From the NCBI RefSeq assembly GCF_030027245.1, contig NZ_JASERT010000001.1, positions 2,162,501 through 2,226,500 on the forward strand: 64,000 nucleotides of DNA, given 5' to 3'. The translations under genes were made by a program, and so were the position numbers. Every line of letters starts with the position of its first letter. Positions within the stretch are counted from its first letter, which is position 1. Positions 52,754-62,008 of the stretch are shown one piece after another. The notes under the pieces were generated by a model. It had not been told where the DNA came from, ran no database searches, and was given only the letters and a program-made list of their open reading frames with translations. The stretch comes from Asticcacaulis sp. EMRT-3 (lineage in GTDB: Bacteria > Pseudomonadota > Alphaproteobacteria > Caulobacterales > Caulobacteraceae).

Positions 52754-52770
52754 TTTCAGTTTCACTTCAG
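52754..52770 (+). promoter_or_regulatory. CTGAAG-N5-CTGAAG box before the efflux operon
   Basis: TTTCAG (52754-52759), 5 bases, CTTCAG (52765-52770); on the other strand this is CTGAAG-N5-CTGAAA. Similar boxes are at 59317-59333 and 61822-61838, each 45-55 bases before a start. The 11-base period is typical of OmpR/PhoB-family sites. Confidence 0.6.
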
Positions 52771-52816
52771 ATTGAACGGGTAAAAGCCTTGCATCCTTCA
52801 CGCGAAAGCCGGATTC

Positions 52817-53818
52817 ATGAAACGCCTGACTGCCGTTGCCTCCGTTCTGGCTCTGCTGTGTGCCTCCTCTGCCCATGCCGGTGACAGCGGCCTGAAGATC
52901 GTCGATACCTACAGGATCGGTGGCGCGGGCGGCTGGGACTATGCCAGTTTCGACTTAGGCACCAAACGCCTCTATGTCACCCACGCCACCAGCATCGCCG
53001 CCATTGATACAGCGACCGGCACGGTGACGCCCAACCTGGCCGAAGCGGATGGTGCCCATATCGCCCTGCCGCTTGATGGTGGCAAGACCCTGCTGGTCAC
53101 GCAGGGAAAACTCGACAAGGCCAGTTTTATCGACGCCCTGACCGGTGCCGATCTCGGCGATGTGGCCACCGCCGCCAAACCCGACGGGGCCATTTTCGAT
53201 CCGGCCACGGGGATGGTGTTCGTGCTCGGCAATGGCGGTGACGAGATTGACGCCATCGATCCGGCCAGCCGCACCCTGACGGGCAGGATACCCCTTGCCG
53301 GAGCGCCGGAAAGCGGCGCGGCGGATGGCAAGGGCCTGATCTATACCCATCTCGAAGACAAGGACGCCCTTGTCGTGATCGATAGCAAAACGATGCGGGT
53401 CAAGGCCACCTTTCCGCTCGATGACTGCCCTGAGCCTTCCGGTCTGGCGCTAATCAGCGATCAGAACCTGATCCTGTCGGCCTGCAAGAATGGCTTTGCC
53501 CGCATCAGCAAGGCCGATACCGGCACTGAAGTGGCGCGCCTGCCGATTGGCCTGCACGCCGACGGGGCGCTTTATGACGCCAGAACCCAACTCGGCTATG
53601 TGCCTTCCGGCGCGGGCACCCTGACCGTGATCAGCTTCAAAAGCGCGCCGAAGGTGCTGGATGTGATCACCACCAAACCCGGCGCGCGCACCGCCGCCCT
53701 CGATCCCGATACGGGCCGCCTCTACCTGCCCTATGCCGACTATGGCCCGCCGGAAGCGCCGGGTAAAAAACCGGGCATCGTGCCGGGTACATTCGCCGTT
53801 CTCGTAGTGGGGCCCTGA
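52817..53818 (+). CDS. YncE-like beta-propeller periplasmic protein
   Basis: This is a periplasmic protein with signal peptide (MKRLTAVASVLALLCASSAHAG) and repeated YVTN/YncE-type blades such as AIDTATGTVTPN, VVIDSKTMRVKATFPL and AALDPDTGRLYLPYAD. It is 333 residues. It is the first gene of a unit with TolC, adaptor and RND permease genes and lies 47 bases after the CTGAAG box. Such propellers are found beside metal or drug efflux systems and may bind metal or peptide ligands. A specific role cannot be read from the sequence. Confidence 0.85.
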   Translation: MKRLTAVASVLALLCASSAHAGDSGLKIVDTYRIGGAGGWDYASFDLGTKRLYVTHATSIAAIDTATGTVTPNLAEADGAHIALPLDGGKTLLVTQGKLDKASFIDALTGADLGDVATAAKPDGAIFDPATGMVFVLGNGGDEIDAIDPASRTLTGRIPLAGAPESGAADGKGLIYTHLEDKDALVVIDSKTMRVKATFPLDDCPEPSGLALISDQNLILSACKNGFARISKADTGTEVARLPIGLHADGALYDARTQLGYVPSGAGTLTVISFKSAPKVLDVITTKPGARTAALDPDTGRLYLPYADYGPPEAPGKKPGIVPGTFAVLVVGP

Positions 53819-53820
53819 CT

Positions 53821-55173
53821 TTGTCGGCTCGCTGGTTACATTATTCCTGCGTACGGCCCCTGCTGTTTTCGGCGCTGGCCGTGACCTTAAGCGCCTGCGC
53901 CACCTATGCGCCCGATCCGCTTGGCACAAAGCCGCCCGACACCACAGCGGCGGAACTGACCGCCGGGGCCAGCCGCCCCTATCTGACGCCGGTCACTATC
54001 GACCTGTCGCAACCGCTCGACGGCAATGCCATCGCCACAGTGGCCGTGATCGCCAATCCCGATCTGAAAGCCTTGCGCGCCCGCGCCGATGTGGCCGATG
54101 CGCAAGCCTTCAATGCCGGTCTGCTGCCCGATCCCAGCTTCAGCCTCGGTGCGGACAGCGTTCTGTCCGGGCCGGACACCAAGACCAATCTGACGGCGGC
54201 GCTCGGCCTTGATCTCAATGCCCTGCGCACACGCGGCGTCGTCAGGGCGCAGGCCGAAGCCGCCCGCCATCAGGTGCATCTCGATCTGGCCTGGGCGGAA
54301 TGGCAAACCTCCGGTCAGGCGCGTTTGCAGGCCGTGCGTATCGAGATGCTGGAGCGGCAACTGGCGCTCAATACCGCCAGCCGAGAGGCGCAGGACAGCC
54401 TGTTACAACGCACGCTCAAGGCCGCCGGGCGCGGTGATGTGGCCGCTGCTCAGCTCCAGACGGCGCAAACCGCCGATGCGGCGGCGCGTCAGGCCGCCAC
54501 GGCCACCGAACGCAGCCTGGACGCCGCGCGCTTTGAGCTGACGCGCCTGATGGGCCTGCCGCCCGAAACACCCCTGCAACTGGCGCCCGTCACCCTGCCT
54601 GCCGCCCCGCCGCCAGCCGAGGCGCTGGTCAGCCTCGCCATTGATAACCGCAGCGATCTGGCCGCCTTGCGCGCAGCTTACAGCGCGCAGGAAAATGCGC
54701 TGCACAAGGCGGTGCTCGATCAGTTTCCGGCCCTCAACCTGACCCTCAATGCCAATCGCGATTCCGCCAATAATATGCTGGTTGGGCCAGCGGTAGATTT
54801 CACCCTGCCGCTGTGGAACCGCAATCAGGGCGGCATCGCGGTCGAGCGCACGACGCGCGCTGCGCTTAAGGCCGAATATGAGGCCCGCCTGTTCCAGACG
54901 CGCGCTGAAATCACCGCCGCGGTGGCCGATATTACGCGCCTGCGTGCGCTGCATGACCGCCTGAACGCCGAACTTCCCGCTGTTCAAACCTTCGCGGCTG
55001 TCACCCAAAAAGCCGCCAGCCGAGGTGATCTGTCACCCGCCACCGCCGAGGCGGCGGCGCAAACCCTGCGCGACCGGCAGGGCGAGATAGATCAGACCGA
55101 ACAGAACATAGCCGAACTGACCATCAGCCTCGAACTGCTGACCGGACTGCCACAAGGACGCTGGCCGATATGA
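53821..55173 (+). CDS. TolC-family outer-membrane efflux lipoprotein (CusC/NodT type)
   Basis: This is the outer-membrane channel of an RND tripartite pump. It appears to start with TTG 53821, two bases after the YncE stop. The lipobox LSAC (about residues 23-26) gives a lipidated N-terminus. Two OEP repeats are visible (about 60-240 and 260-445), with long helices such as LAWAEWQTSGQARLQAVRIE and a barrel strand FSLGADSVLSGPDTKTNLTAALG. It is 450 residues. The stop overlaps the adaptor start. Confidence 0.9.
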   Translation: MSARWLHYSCVRPLLFSALAVTLSACATYAPDPLGTKPPDTTAAELTAGASRPYLTPVTIDLSQPLDGNAIATVAVIANPDLKALRARADVADAQAFNAGLLPDPSFSLGADSVLSGPDTKTNLTAALGLDLNALRTRGVVRAQAEAARHQVHLDLAWAEWQTSGQARLQAVRIEMLERQLALNTASREAQDSLLQRTLKAAGRGDVAAAQLQTAQTADAAARQAATATERSLDAARFELTRLMGLPPETPLQLAPVTLPAAPPPAEALVSLAIDNRSDLAALRAAYSAQENALHKAVLDQFPALNLTLNANRDSANNMLVGPAVDFTLPLWNRNQGGIAVERTTRAALKAEYEARLFQTRAEITAAVADITRLRALHDRLNAELPAVQTFAAVTQKAASRGDLSPATAEAAAQTLRDRQGEIDQTEQNIAELTISLELLTGLPQGRWPI

Positions 55174-56207
55174 GATTTTTCCCCCGCACAACAACCGCCT
55201 GTCTGACTCTGGCCACCCTGATGATGCTGGGCGGCTGTTCGGACAAGGCCGCCGATGATGCGGCTGCCAATCCCGTGGCGCTGGTCACGCTCGGTCAGGC
55301 CGAAACCGGCCGTATCGACCAGACCGTGCCGGTGTACGGCGTCATCGATAGTGGTGCCGACGGCACCTCTGTCCTCGTCGCGCCCAGCGAGGCCATTGTG
55401 GCCTCGGTCGATGCACCGGTCGGCAGCGCGGTCACGGCGGGCCAGGCGGTCATTCATCTGGTGCCGAGCCCCGCCACGCGGCAGGACACGGTCAGGATCA
55501 TGGCCGACGCCACCTCCGCCGATGCCGCCTATGCCCGCGCCAAACGGCTGCGCGCCGACAATCTGGTCAGTGACGCCGATGTCGAAAGCGCCGCCGCCAC
55601 CGCCCGTGCCGCCGATGCGGCCCTAAGCGCCGCACAGACGCGCAATGCCGGCCTGATCCTGAAAAGCCCGAAGGACGGCTATGTCGTGGCCGTGACGCAA
55701 AACCCCGGCGACATGGTGGCGGCGGGCACCAGCCTGGCCACCATTTCCTCGACCGGCCATCTGCGCGCGCTTTTCGGCGTCGATCCGGCTCTGGCGCAAA
55801 AGGTGCGTATCGGCGCACAAATCCACATCACGCCCGAAAGCGGCCCGGCCTTCGAGGCCTCTGTCGTTTCGGTCAGTCCGGTGGTCGATCCGGCCACCCA
55901 TCTCGCCCCGGTCGTGGCGTCCATCCCCGCCGATACCGGCCTTGGCAGCGGTCAGGCCTTGAGCGGCGAACTGCCGGTCAGCACCACATCGGAGGCCCTG
56001 ACCATCCCTTACTCGGCCCTGCTCGATGATGGCGGCCAGCCCTATGTGTTTGTCGTTAAGGACGGGGTGGCCCATCGCGCCGATGTGACGACCGGCGCGC
56101 AAAGCGGCCAGCGCATCGCCATCCTCAAGGGCCTGCACAGCGGCGATCAGGTCGTCACGGCGGGCGGCACGGCGCTGGAGGACGGCATGAAGGTGCGGTT
56201 GAAATAA
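55170..56207 (+). CDS. RND efflux periplasmic adaptor (HlyD/CusB type)
   Basis: This is a membrane-fusion protein linking permease and channel. The lipobox LGGC (about residues 22-25) indicates a lipoprotein. The lipoyl half-motifs lie around VLVAPSEAIVASVDAPVGSAVTAGQAVIHL and LILKSPKDGYVVAVTQNPGDMVAAGTSLATI, separated by an Ala-rich helical hairpin (about 105-155), then beta-barrel and membrane-proximal domains ending GDQVVTAGGTALEDGMKVRLK. It is 345 residues, compact for the family. ATGA overlap with the tolC gene and TAATG overlap with the permease show one operon. Confidence 0.9.
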   Translation: MRFFPRTTTACLTLATLMMLGGCSDKAADDAAANPVALVTLGQAETGRIDQTVPVYGVIDSGADGTSVLVAPSEAIVASVDAPVGSAVTAGQAVIHLVPSPATRQDTVRIMADATSADAAYARAKRLRADNLVSDADVESAAATARAADAALSAAQTRNAGLILKSPKDGYVVAVTQNPGDMVAAGTSLATISSTGHLRALFGVDPALAQKVRIGAQIHITPESGPAFEASVVSVSPVVDPATHLAPVVASIPADTGLGSGQALSGELPVSTTSEALTIPYSALLDDGGQPYVFVVKDGVAHRADVTTGAQSGQRIAILKGLHSGDQVVTAGGTALEDGMKVRLK

Positions 56208-59200
56208 TGACGCAGGATTCAAAAACACGCCTGCAAAAACTGGCTCCGGCCATCTGGCTGGCCGTCCTCCTGCTCACCCTGGGCGGGGTGATCGGCGCCC
56301 TTAATATGCCCGTCAGCCTGTTTCCGCATATCGATTACCCCCGCGTCGTCGTGGCCATCGATGCCGGTGACCGCGATGCCGACCAGATGGCGGCGGAAAT
56401 CACCCGTCCGGTCGAAATCGCCCTGCGCGCCGTGCCCAATGTCACCCGCATCCGCTCCACCACCAGCCGCGGTTCCGCCGAAGTGGCCTTAAGCTTCGGC
56501 TGGGGCGACGACATGGTGGCGGCCAAGCTGGCCACCGAAGGCGCACTGGCCACGCTGATGACCGACCTGCCGCCCGGCACACGTTTTACCGTCACGCGCT
56601 CCGATCCGACCGTCTTCCCGGTGCTGGGTCTGGCCCTGACTTCGAAAACCCTCGACCAGACCGCCTTGCGCCAACTGGCCGAACTGAAGGTGCGACCGGC
56701 CCTGACCGGTGTGCCGCAGGTGGCGGGGGTGGAAATCCTCGGCGGTGCGCCGCGCGAAATCGCCGTCGATATCGATCCGGCGAAATTGCAGGCGCTCGGC
56801 ATCAGCATCACCGATGTCAGCGCAGCGCTTGGCAAGGCCAATCAGGTGACGGGCTTAGGCCGTATCGAAGACCGCCACCGGCTCTATCTGGTGCTGGCCG
56901 AAAACCGTCTGGCCAGCCTCAAGGATCTGGCCGCCACACCGATTAAGATGGCAGCGGGCAAGATGGCAGCGGGATCGGCGGGCGTGGTGACTCTGGGTCA
57001 GGTGGCCCGTATTCACCCTTCCACCGAACCCAGCTATACGCGCGTCACCTCCAATGGCACCGATGCCGTGCTCGTTAATATCCATCAATCGCCGACTGGC
57101 GACACGGTCAAGATCGTCAAGGCCGTCACGGCGCGCCTGAAGTCTGCGGGCCTGCCACCCAGCGTTACGGTCACGCCCTTTTATGACCAGTCCGAACTGG
57201 TGACAGGCGCAGCCAATTCGGTGCGTGACGCCATCCTTCTGGGGGCGCTGCTGGCCGGGATCGTGCTGTTCTTCTTCCTGCGCTCAGTACGGCTGATGCT
57301 GATCACCGGCCTGATGCTACCCGCCGTTCTGGCCGCCACCTGCCTTCTGCTGTTTGCGCTCGGCATGAGCTTCAACATGATGACTCTGGGCGGCATGGCC
57401 GCCGCTGTCGGCCTGGTGGTCGATGACGCCGTCGTCATGCTCGAACACATGATGCGGCGAATGCAGGAAGGAAGAGGAAAAGATCGCAAGGGTCTTCTTC
57501 TGGCCGCTTCTGAGATGGGCCTGCCGCTGCTTGGCTCGACCGGCGCCACCATCATCGTCTTCCTGCCGCTCGCCTTCATCAGCGGTGTGACCGGTGGCTT
57601 CTTCAAGGCGCTGGCCATCACTATGGTGGCCGCCCTTGTGGTGTCCCTGCTCTATGCCCGCTTCGTCATCCCGCTGCTGGCGGCCAACTGGCTGCGCGAA
57701 AAGGACGCCGCCGCCGCCGAACGCGCCAATGGCGTGATGGGCCGTCTGATCGGCCTTTATCACAAGGCCAGCGCGCCTTTGTTTGGCAGGCCCGGCCTGT
57801 TTGCCGCTGTCACCGCGCTCGTTTTTATCGTGGCCGGAGGACTGGCCTGGACGCATGTGCCGTCCGGCTTCATGCCGAAAATGGATGAGGGCGGCTTCAT
57901 CCTCGACTACAAGGCGCAATCCGGTGCGGCCTTAAGCGACACCGACCGGCTGCTGCGTCAGGTCGAAACCATCATCACCCACACGCCCGAAGTGGCCAGC
58001 TATTCGCGCCGCACCGGTGCCCAGCTTGGCGGCGGCCTGACCGAGGCTGACGAGGGCGATTATTTCATCCGGCTCAAATCCGGCCACAGGCGCAATATCG
58101 AGGCCGTCATGGCCGATATTCGCCAGCAGGTCGCCGCCAAGGTGCCGGGACTCGAGATCGAAACCGCTCAGTTGATGGAAGACCTGATCGGTGACCTGAC
58201 CGCCGTGCCGCAACCGATTGAGGTCAAGCTGTTCGGCGATGATCCCGCCGAATTGAGTGACGCGGCCAAAAAGGTTGGCGAATCGATTAGCAAAATACCG
58301 GGCGTGGTCGAGGTAGTTGATGGCCAGCGCGTGGCGGGCGATTCGATCCGCATCCAGGTCGATCCCGGTCTGGCCGCCCAGCAGGGCCTCGATGCCGAGG
58401 CGGTGTCCTCGCAATTGCAAAGCCTGATCGGCGGCACGCCCGCCACCCAGATGCGCCTCGGCGAACAACTGATTACCGTGCGCGTGCGCGGCCCGCAGGA
58501 TCTGCGCCAGCGCGCCGATATGCTGGCCAATCTGCCGCTGACCGCCCCTGATGGCCATGCTCTGTGCGTCAGCCAGATCGCCACCGTCTCCGTTGTCGCC
58601 GGTCAGAAGCAACTGACCCGCGAAGACCTGGCACCCTTCGTGGCGGTCACGGCCCGTCTCGAAGGCCGCGATCTCGGCTCCGCCATGAAGGCCGTGCGCG
58701 CCTCTGTGGCGGCCCTGCACCTGCCCGCTTCGGTGCGCGTCGATTATGGCGGCCTCTATGCCCAACAGCAAAAGAGCTTTTCCGATCTGGCTATGGTGTT
58801 CAGCGCCGCCCTGCTGCTGGCCGCCCTGCTGCTGACCGTGCTGTTCCAGCGCGTGAGCTGGACCATCGCCACACTCGGCACAGTCCTGTTGTCCGTGGCC
58901 GCCGTCCTGTGCGGCCTGTGGATCACCGGCATCGAACTCGATATTTCGGCCTTGATGGGCCTGACGATGGTGGTCGGCATGGTCACCGAACTGGCCATCT
59001 TTTATCTGGCCGAAATCGACACGGGCGGTGAGATCACCATCCAGAGCTTACGCGACGCCGGAGAAAAGCGCCTGCGCCCGATCCTGATGTCGGCCCTGAT
59101 CGCCATCCTGACCCTGTCGCCGCTGGCGCTGGGCTTAAGCCGGGGCGCGGGCCTGCAACAACCACTGGCCACGGCGATCATTTTCGGCCTGATCGCCGCC

Positions 59201-59296
59201 GTGCCGCTTTTGCTTCTGTTCCTGCCCGCCATGATACTGGTCTTGTCGCGCGAGGCACCCCAAGCAGCGGATCACGCCGCAATTGACCCGAAATGA
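56207..59296 (+). CDS. RND efflux permease (AcrB/CusA superfamily)
   Basis: This is an inner-membrane proton-driven pump of 1029 residues with 12 membrane helices and two large periplasmic loops. MPVSLFPHIDYPRVVV after helix 1, GGMAAAVGLVVDDAVVMLEHMMRR and STGATIIVFLPLAFISGVTGGFFK in the first half, and GLTMVVGMVTELAIFYLAEI in the second half are RND motifs. The usual second-half Asp/Glu pattern and lack of CusA Met clusters leave the substrate open (drug, dye or metal). Downstream is the PepSY gene with its own box. Confidence 0.92.
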   Translation: MTQDSKTRLQKLAPAIWLAVLLLTLGGVIGALNMPVSLFPHIDYPRVVVAIDAGDRDADQMAAEITRPVEIALRAVPNVTRIRSTTSRGSAEVALSFGWGDDMVAAKLATEGALATLMTDLPPGTRFTVTRSDPTVFPVLGLALTSKTLDQTALRQLAELKVRPALTGVPQVAGVEILGGAPREIAVDIDPAKLQALGISITDVSAALGKANQVTGLGRIEDRHRLYLVLAENRLASLKDLAATPIKMAAGKMAAGSAGVVTLGQVARIHPSTEPSYTRVTSNGTDAVLVNIHQSPTGDTVKIVKAVTARLKSAGLPPSVTVTPFYDQSELVTGAANSVRDAILLGALLAGIVLFFFLRSVRLMLITGLMLPAVLAATCLLLFALGMSFNMMTLGGMAAAVGLVVDDAVVMLEHMMRRMQEGRGKDRKGLLLAASEMGLPLLGSTGATIIVFLPLAFISGVTGGFFKALAITMVAALVVSLLYARFVIPLLAANWLREKDAAAAERANGVMGRLIGLYHKASAPLFGRPGLFAAVTALVFIVAGGLAWTHVPSGFMPKMDEGGFILDYKAQSGAALSDTDRLLRQVETIITHTPEVASYSRRTGAQLGGGLTEADEGDYFIRLKSGHRRNIEAVMADIRQQVAAKVPGLEIETAQLMEDLIGDLTAVPQPIEVKLFGDDPAELSDAAKKVGESISKIPGVVEVVDGQRVAGDSIRIQVDPGLAAQQGLDAEAVSSQLQSLIGGTPATQMRLGEQLITVRVRGPQDLRQRADMLANLPLTAPDGHALCVSQIATVSVVAGQKQLTREDLAPFVAVTARLEGRDLGSAMKAVRASVAALHLPASVRVDYGGLYAQQQKSFSDLAMVFSAALLLAALLLTVLFQRVSWTIATLGTVLLSVAAVLCGLWITGIELDISALMGLTMVVGMVTELAIFYLAEIDTGGEITIQSLRDAGEKRLRPILMSALIAILTLSPLALGLSRGAGLQQPLATAIIFGLIAAVPLLLLFLPAMILVLSREAPQAADHAAIDPK

Positions 59297-59316
59297 CCCT
59301 GCTTTCGCCTGTTTTG

Positions 59317-59333
59317 CTTCAGCGTAGCTTCAG
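59317..59333 (+). promoter_or_regulatory. CTGAAG-N5-CTGAAG box before the PepSY gene
   Basis: CTTCAG (59317-59322), 5 bases, CTTCAG (59328-59333), that is CTGAAG twice on the minus strand. It is 55 bases before the start at 59388. Confidence 0.6.
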
Positions 59334-59387
59334 TCTGCGGGTGCAGTTTGTTTATGGCAGGGCCCTTCCTGCGATAAGGAGATGAAG

Positions 59388-59705
59388 ATGAAAACCGCAA
59401 TTATTATTGCTCTTGCGGCAACCGCACTGTTTGGCACTCAGGCGATAGCGGCAAATAGTCCTGCCCATTATGATGGCGAAAAGCTCGCCAAACATGCCAG
59501 GATAACGGTCGACCAGGCCAGACAAATTGCGCTCAAGGCGCGGCCCGGTACGGTTACCGATCAGGAACTGGAAAAAGAAAATGGCGGCAGCGGTCTGCGC
59601 TATTCCTTTGACATCAAGGTCGATGCCAAGACCTATGAGGTCGGCGTAGATGCGAAAACCGGCAAGGTGCTGGAAAACGCAACCGAGGGTGCGAACCCGG
59701 ATTAG
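59388..59705 (+). CDS. Small PepSY-domain periplasmic protein
   Basis: This has a signal peptide (MKTAIIIALAATALFGTQAIA) and a single PepSY domain: ITVDQARQIALKARPGTVTDQELEKE, then YSFDIKVDAKTYEVGVDAKTGKVLE. It is about 105 residues. AAGGAG is 7 bases before ATG 59388; the ATG at 59382 is too close to that site. PepSY proteins are often regulated by and encoded next to two-component systems and are thought to inhibit proteases or sense stress. The TAG stop is the first triplet of a dispersed repeat. Confidence 0.88.
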   Translation: MKTAIIIALAATALFGTQAIAANSPAHYDGEKLAKHARITVDQARQIALKARPGTVTDQELEKENGGSGLRYSFDIKVDAKTYEVGVDAKTGKVLENATEGANPD

Positions 59706-59754
59706 AGCGGTCTGCATTCTGATTGAATCGGTCAAAGGAATGCAAACCGCTCTA
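59703..59754. repeat. TAGAGC-bounded dispersed repeat, short form
   Basis: TAGAGCGGTCTGCATTC and GAATGCAAACCGCTCTA form a near-perfect palindrome with a short centre. It equals the first half of the elements at 12816 and (inverted) 30367. Its first three bases are the PepSY stop codon. It may act as a bidirectional terminator between PepSY and the convergent histidine kinase. Confidence 0.85.
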
Positions 59755-59766
59755 AGTGCTTGACCC

Positions 59767-61116
59767 TCAAATAGAAAAGTTGAGGCGCACGCCCAGCCCC
59801 ACACCATCGTCAGGCGTGAAAAACCTGACCTCAGCGCCGGTCTGGGCGGCAGCGATACGCACGATCGCCAAACCCAGACCGCTACCCTGAGCGCGCGAGC
59901 CCTTGATGCGGTAAAAGCGGGCGAACACTTTTTCGCGTTCGTCTTCGGCGATGCCCGGCCCGCGGTCACGCAGGCAGATCGCGCCTTGCGACATCGCAAT
60001 ATCGATGTCGCTGCCTTCGGGGGCATATTTGATGGCATTGTCGATCAGATTGCGCAGGATAATACCGACGAGGCCCAGATTAGCGGTGGCTTGCGCCTCG
60101 CCGCTGATATGAAAACCAATCCGGCGGGCATGGGCTTCGGGATAGAGATCCCTGACCGCATCAGACACGCATTGCGAGAGACTAAGCCACATCACCGGCG
60201 GGGCGTTCTGGCGCAGCCGCGCCATCGTCAGGAGCTGATCCATCAGACGCGCGGCGCGGTCCACGCCCTTGGTCAGTTCAGCCAGCGCTGCCTTGCGTTC
60301 CTGAGCATTGCGCGCACCCGTCACCACCTCGGTCTGGGTCTTGACGACCGCCAGAGGCGTACGCAGCTCATGGGCGGCATTGTCGGTGAACAGACGCTCC
60401 TGCTCCAGCGAAGCGGCGATGGTGGTGAGCAGGCCGTTGATCGAAGCCGCCAGGGTCTGCAATTCCGCAGGCGCGCTTTGCGTGTCGATTGGCGTCAGAT
60501 GATCGGCCGAACGTTCGCGCACCGAGGCGGCGAAGCTGCGCAAATCCTTCAGGCCCCACACGATGCCGAGCCACACGGCCAGACCCAGCAGCGGCAGGGC
60601 CAGGCTGAGCGGCAGGACCAGGCCCCAGAAGACGCGCGCGATGAGTTCGCCGCGCGCCTTGATATTTTCACCCACCGCGATGACTTCATGGCTTTCAGGC
60701 AGATAGAGGGTGAAATAGCGCCATTGGCCATCAGCATCCGTCAGATCGCTGTAACCCGGCGGCAGGGGCGCGCCAACAGGACGGGCATTGCCTGCCATCA
60801 GCACCAGCCTGCCGTCGCGCCAGACGCGAAAGCGCCGCCAGCGTGAATATTCGGCCAGACCGTGGCGCGCCACCGGGCTGAGATCGCTGCTGAGCGTGCC
60901 GATGGCGGCGTTTCCGCCATTATCAATGTCGCCATTATAATAGCGCAGGAAATTGGCCGCAGTGGCCAGTTGCGCGTCATAAACCTCGTTGATTTCGGAA
61001 TGGGCGCTGATATTGGCCACCACGCCGATCAGAACCACGATGGCGATGATGGGCAGAACCACCCCGGCCAGCAGACGGGCCGTCAGGGAACGATGTTTCG
61101 GGCGCGAGGCGGGCAT
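59767..61116 (-). CDS. Sensor histidine kinase of OmpR-type pair
   Basis: This is an inner-membrane sensor kinase. The start MPASRPKHRSLTARLL at 61116 lies 7 bases after the regulator stop; an upstream frame overlaps the regulator. Membrane helix 1 is about residues 15-37, a periplasmic domain follows to about 160, then helix 2 and a HAMP region. The H-box AAHELRTPLAVVKTQTEV has its His at about residue 249. N-box RNLIDNAIKYAPEG, DRGPGIAEDE and GSGLGLAIVRIAA complete the ATPase domain. The signal is unknown; QseC-like architecture. Confidence 0.92.
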   Translation of the reverse strand: MPASRPKHRSLTARLLAGVVLPIIAIVVLIGVVANISAHSEINEVYDAQLATAANFLRYYNGDIDNGGNAAIGTLSSDLSPVARHGLAEYSRWRRFRVWRDGRLVLMAGNARPVGAPLPPGYSDLTDADGQWRYFTLYLPESHEVIAVGENIKARGELIARVFWGLVLPLSLALPLLGLAVWLGIVWGLKDLRSFAASVRERSADHLTPIDTQSAPAELQTLAASINGLLTTIAASLEQERLFTDNAAHELRTPLAVVKTQTEVVTGARNAQERKAALAELTKGVDRAARLMDQLLTMARLRQNAPPVMWLSLSQCVSDAVRDLYPEAHARRIGFHISGEAQATANLGLVGIILRNLIDNAIKYAPEGSDIDIAMSQGAICLRDRGPGIAEDEREKVFARFYRIKGSRAQGSGLGLAIVRIAAAQTGAEVRFFTPDDGVGLGVRLNFSI

Positions 61117-61123
61117 GCAGGCG

Positions 61124-61777
61124 TCAATCCGAAATGACGTAGCCGACGCCACGCACATTGCTGATCAGATCCTTACCGAGCTTTTTGCGGATCGTATAGA
61201 CCGCTGCCTCTATGGTGTTGCTCTCGACCTCGCCCTCCCAGCTATAGACCTGCTCCTCGATCTCGCTCTTGCTCATGATACGACCGATGCGCGTCATCAG
61301 CAGAGCCAGTATCTTATATTCGCGCGCCGTCAGTTTCACCCATTTGCCGGCGCGCCGCACGGTATGGGCGGTCATGTCCAGCTCGATGTCGCGGTGCACA
61401 ATGACGGATTGCGCCAGACCCTGAGCGCGGCGTACCACGGCGCGAATCCGCGCCAGCAGCTCGATCAGCTTGAACGGCTTGACCAGATAATCGTCAGCGC
61501 CAAGATCAAGCCCTTCGATGCGCTGCTCCAGTGCGTCACGCGCGGTCATGATGACAATCGGCATGGCCGAGGTCTGGCGCACCTTTTTCAGCACATCAAT
61601 CCCCGACATGCCCGGCAGATTGAGATCGAGCGCCATGACAGCGAACGGACTGGTGCGCAGGGCTTCGAGCGCGGTTTCGCCATCGGTCACCCATTCGGGA
61701 TTATAGTCCGCCTGTTCGAGACCGGTTTTCAGCGCCCGCCCCAGCAGCTCATCATCTTCAACCAGCAAAACGCGCAT
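61124..61777 (-). CDS. OmpR/PhoB-family response regulator
   Basis: This is a transcription factor with receiver domain (Asp7/8/9 acidic pocket, phospho-Asp51 in MALDLNLPGMSG, Lys100 in DDYLVKPF) and winged-helix DNA-binding domain (about 125-217, LTAREYKILALLMTRIG, SNTIEAAVYTIRKKLG, VRGVGYVI). It is 217 residues. It forms an operon with the kinase. The CTGAAG-N5-CTGAAG box 45 bases upstream suggests autoregulation, and the same box precedes the efflux operon and PepSY, its probable targets. Confidence 0.94.
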   Translation of the reverse strand: MRVLLVEDDELLGRALKTGLEQADYNPEWVTDGETALEALRTSPFAVMALDLNLPGMSGIDVLKKVRQTSAMPIVIMTARDALEQRIEGLDLGADDYLVKPFKLIELLARIRAVVRRAQGLAQSVIVHRDIELDMTAHTVRRAGKWVKLTAREYKILALLMTRIGRIMSKSEIEEQVYSWEGEVESNTIEAAVYTIRKKLGKDLISNVRGVGYVISD

Positions 61778-61821
61778 TGTCCGTCAGCACCTTTTTCCTG
61801 TTTGACGCATAGCACGCAAAA

Positions 61822-61838
61822 CTGAAGCGAAACTGAAG
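61822..61838 (-). promoter_or_regulatory. CTGAAG-N5-CTGAAG box before the response regulator
   Basis: CTGAAG (61822-61827), CGAAA, CTGAAG (61833-61838). It is 45 bases upstream of the regulator start. The divergent TBDR 4 starts 171 bases away on the other side and may or may not share control. Confidence 0.65.
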
Positions 61839-62008
61839 GATATGCTGGCTGAAATGCCACAGATCGCCCGTGCGCGCTTTGCGGCGCATAATGTCGCCAA
61901 AGCGTCACCAAACCTCAGTCTCATTGTCATACTGCGGTGACATCAGCCCCTGCACGCCGGATGACCATACCCGGCGGCACGCATTTTCATACCAAGGGGC
62001 TGTAACCT

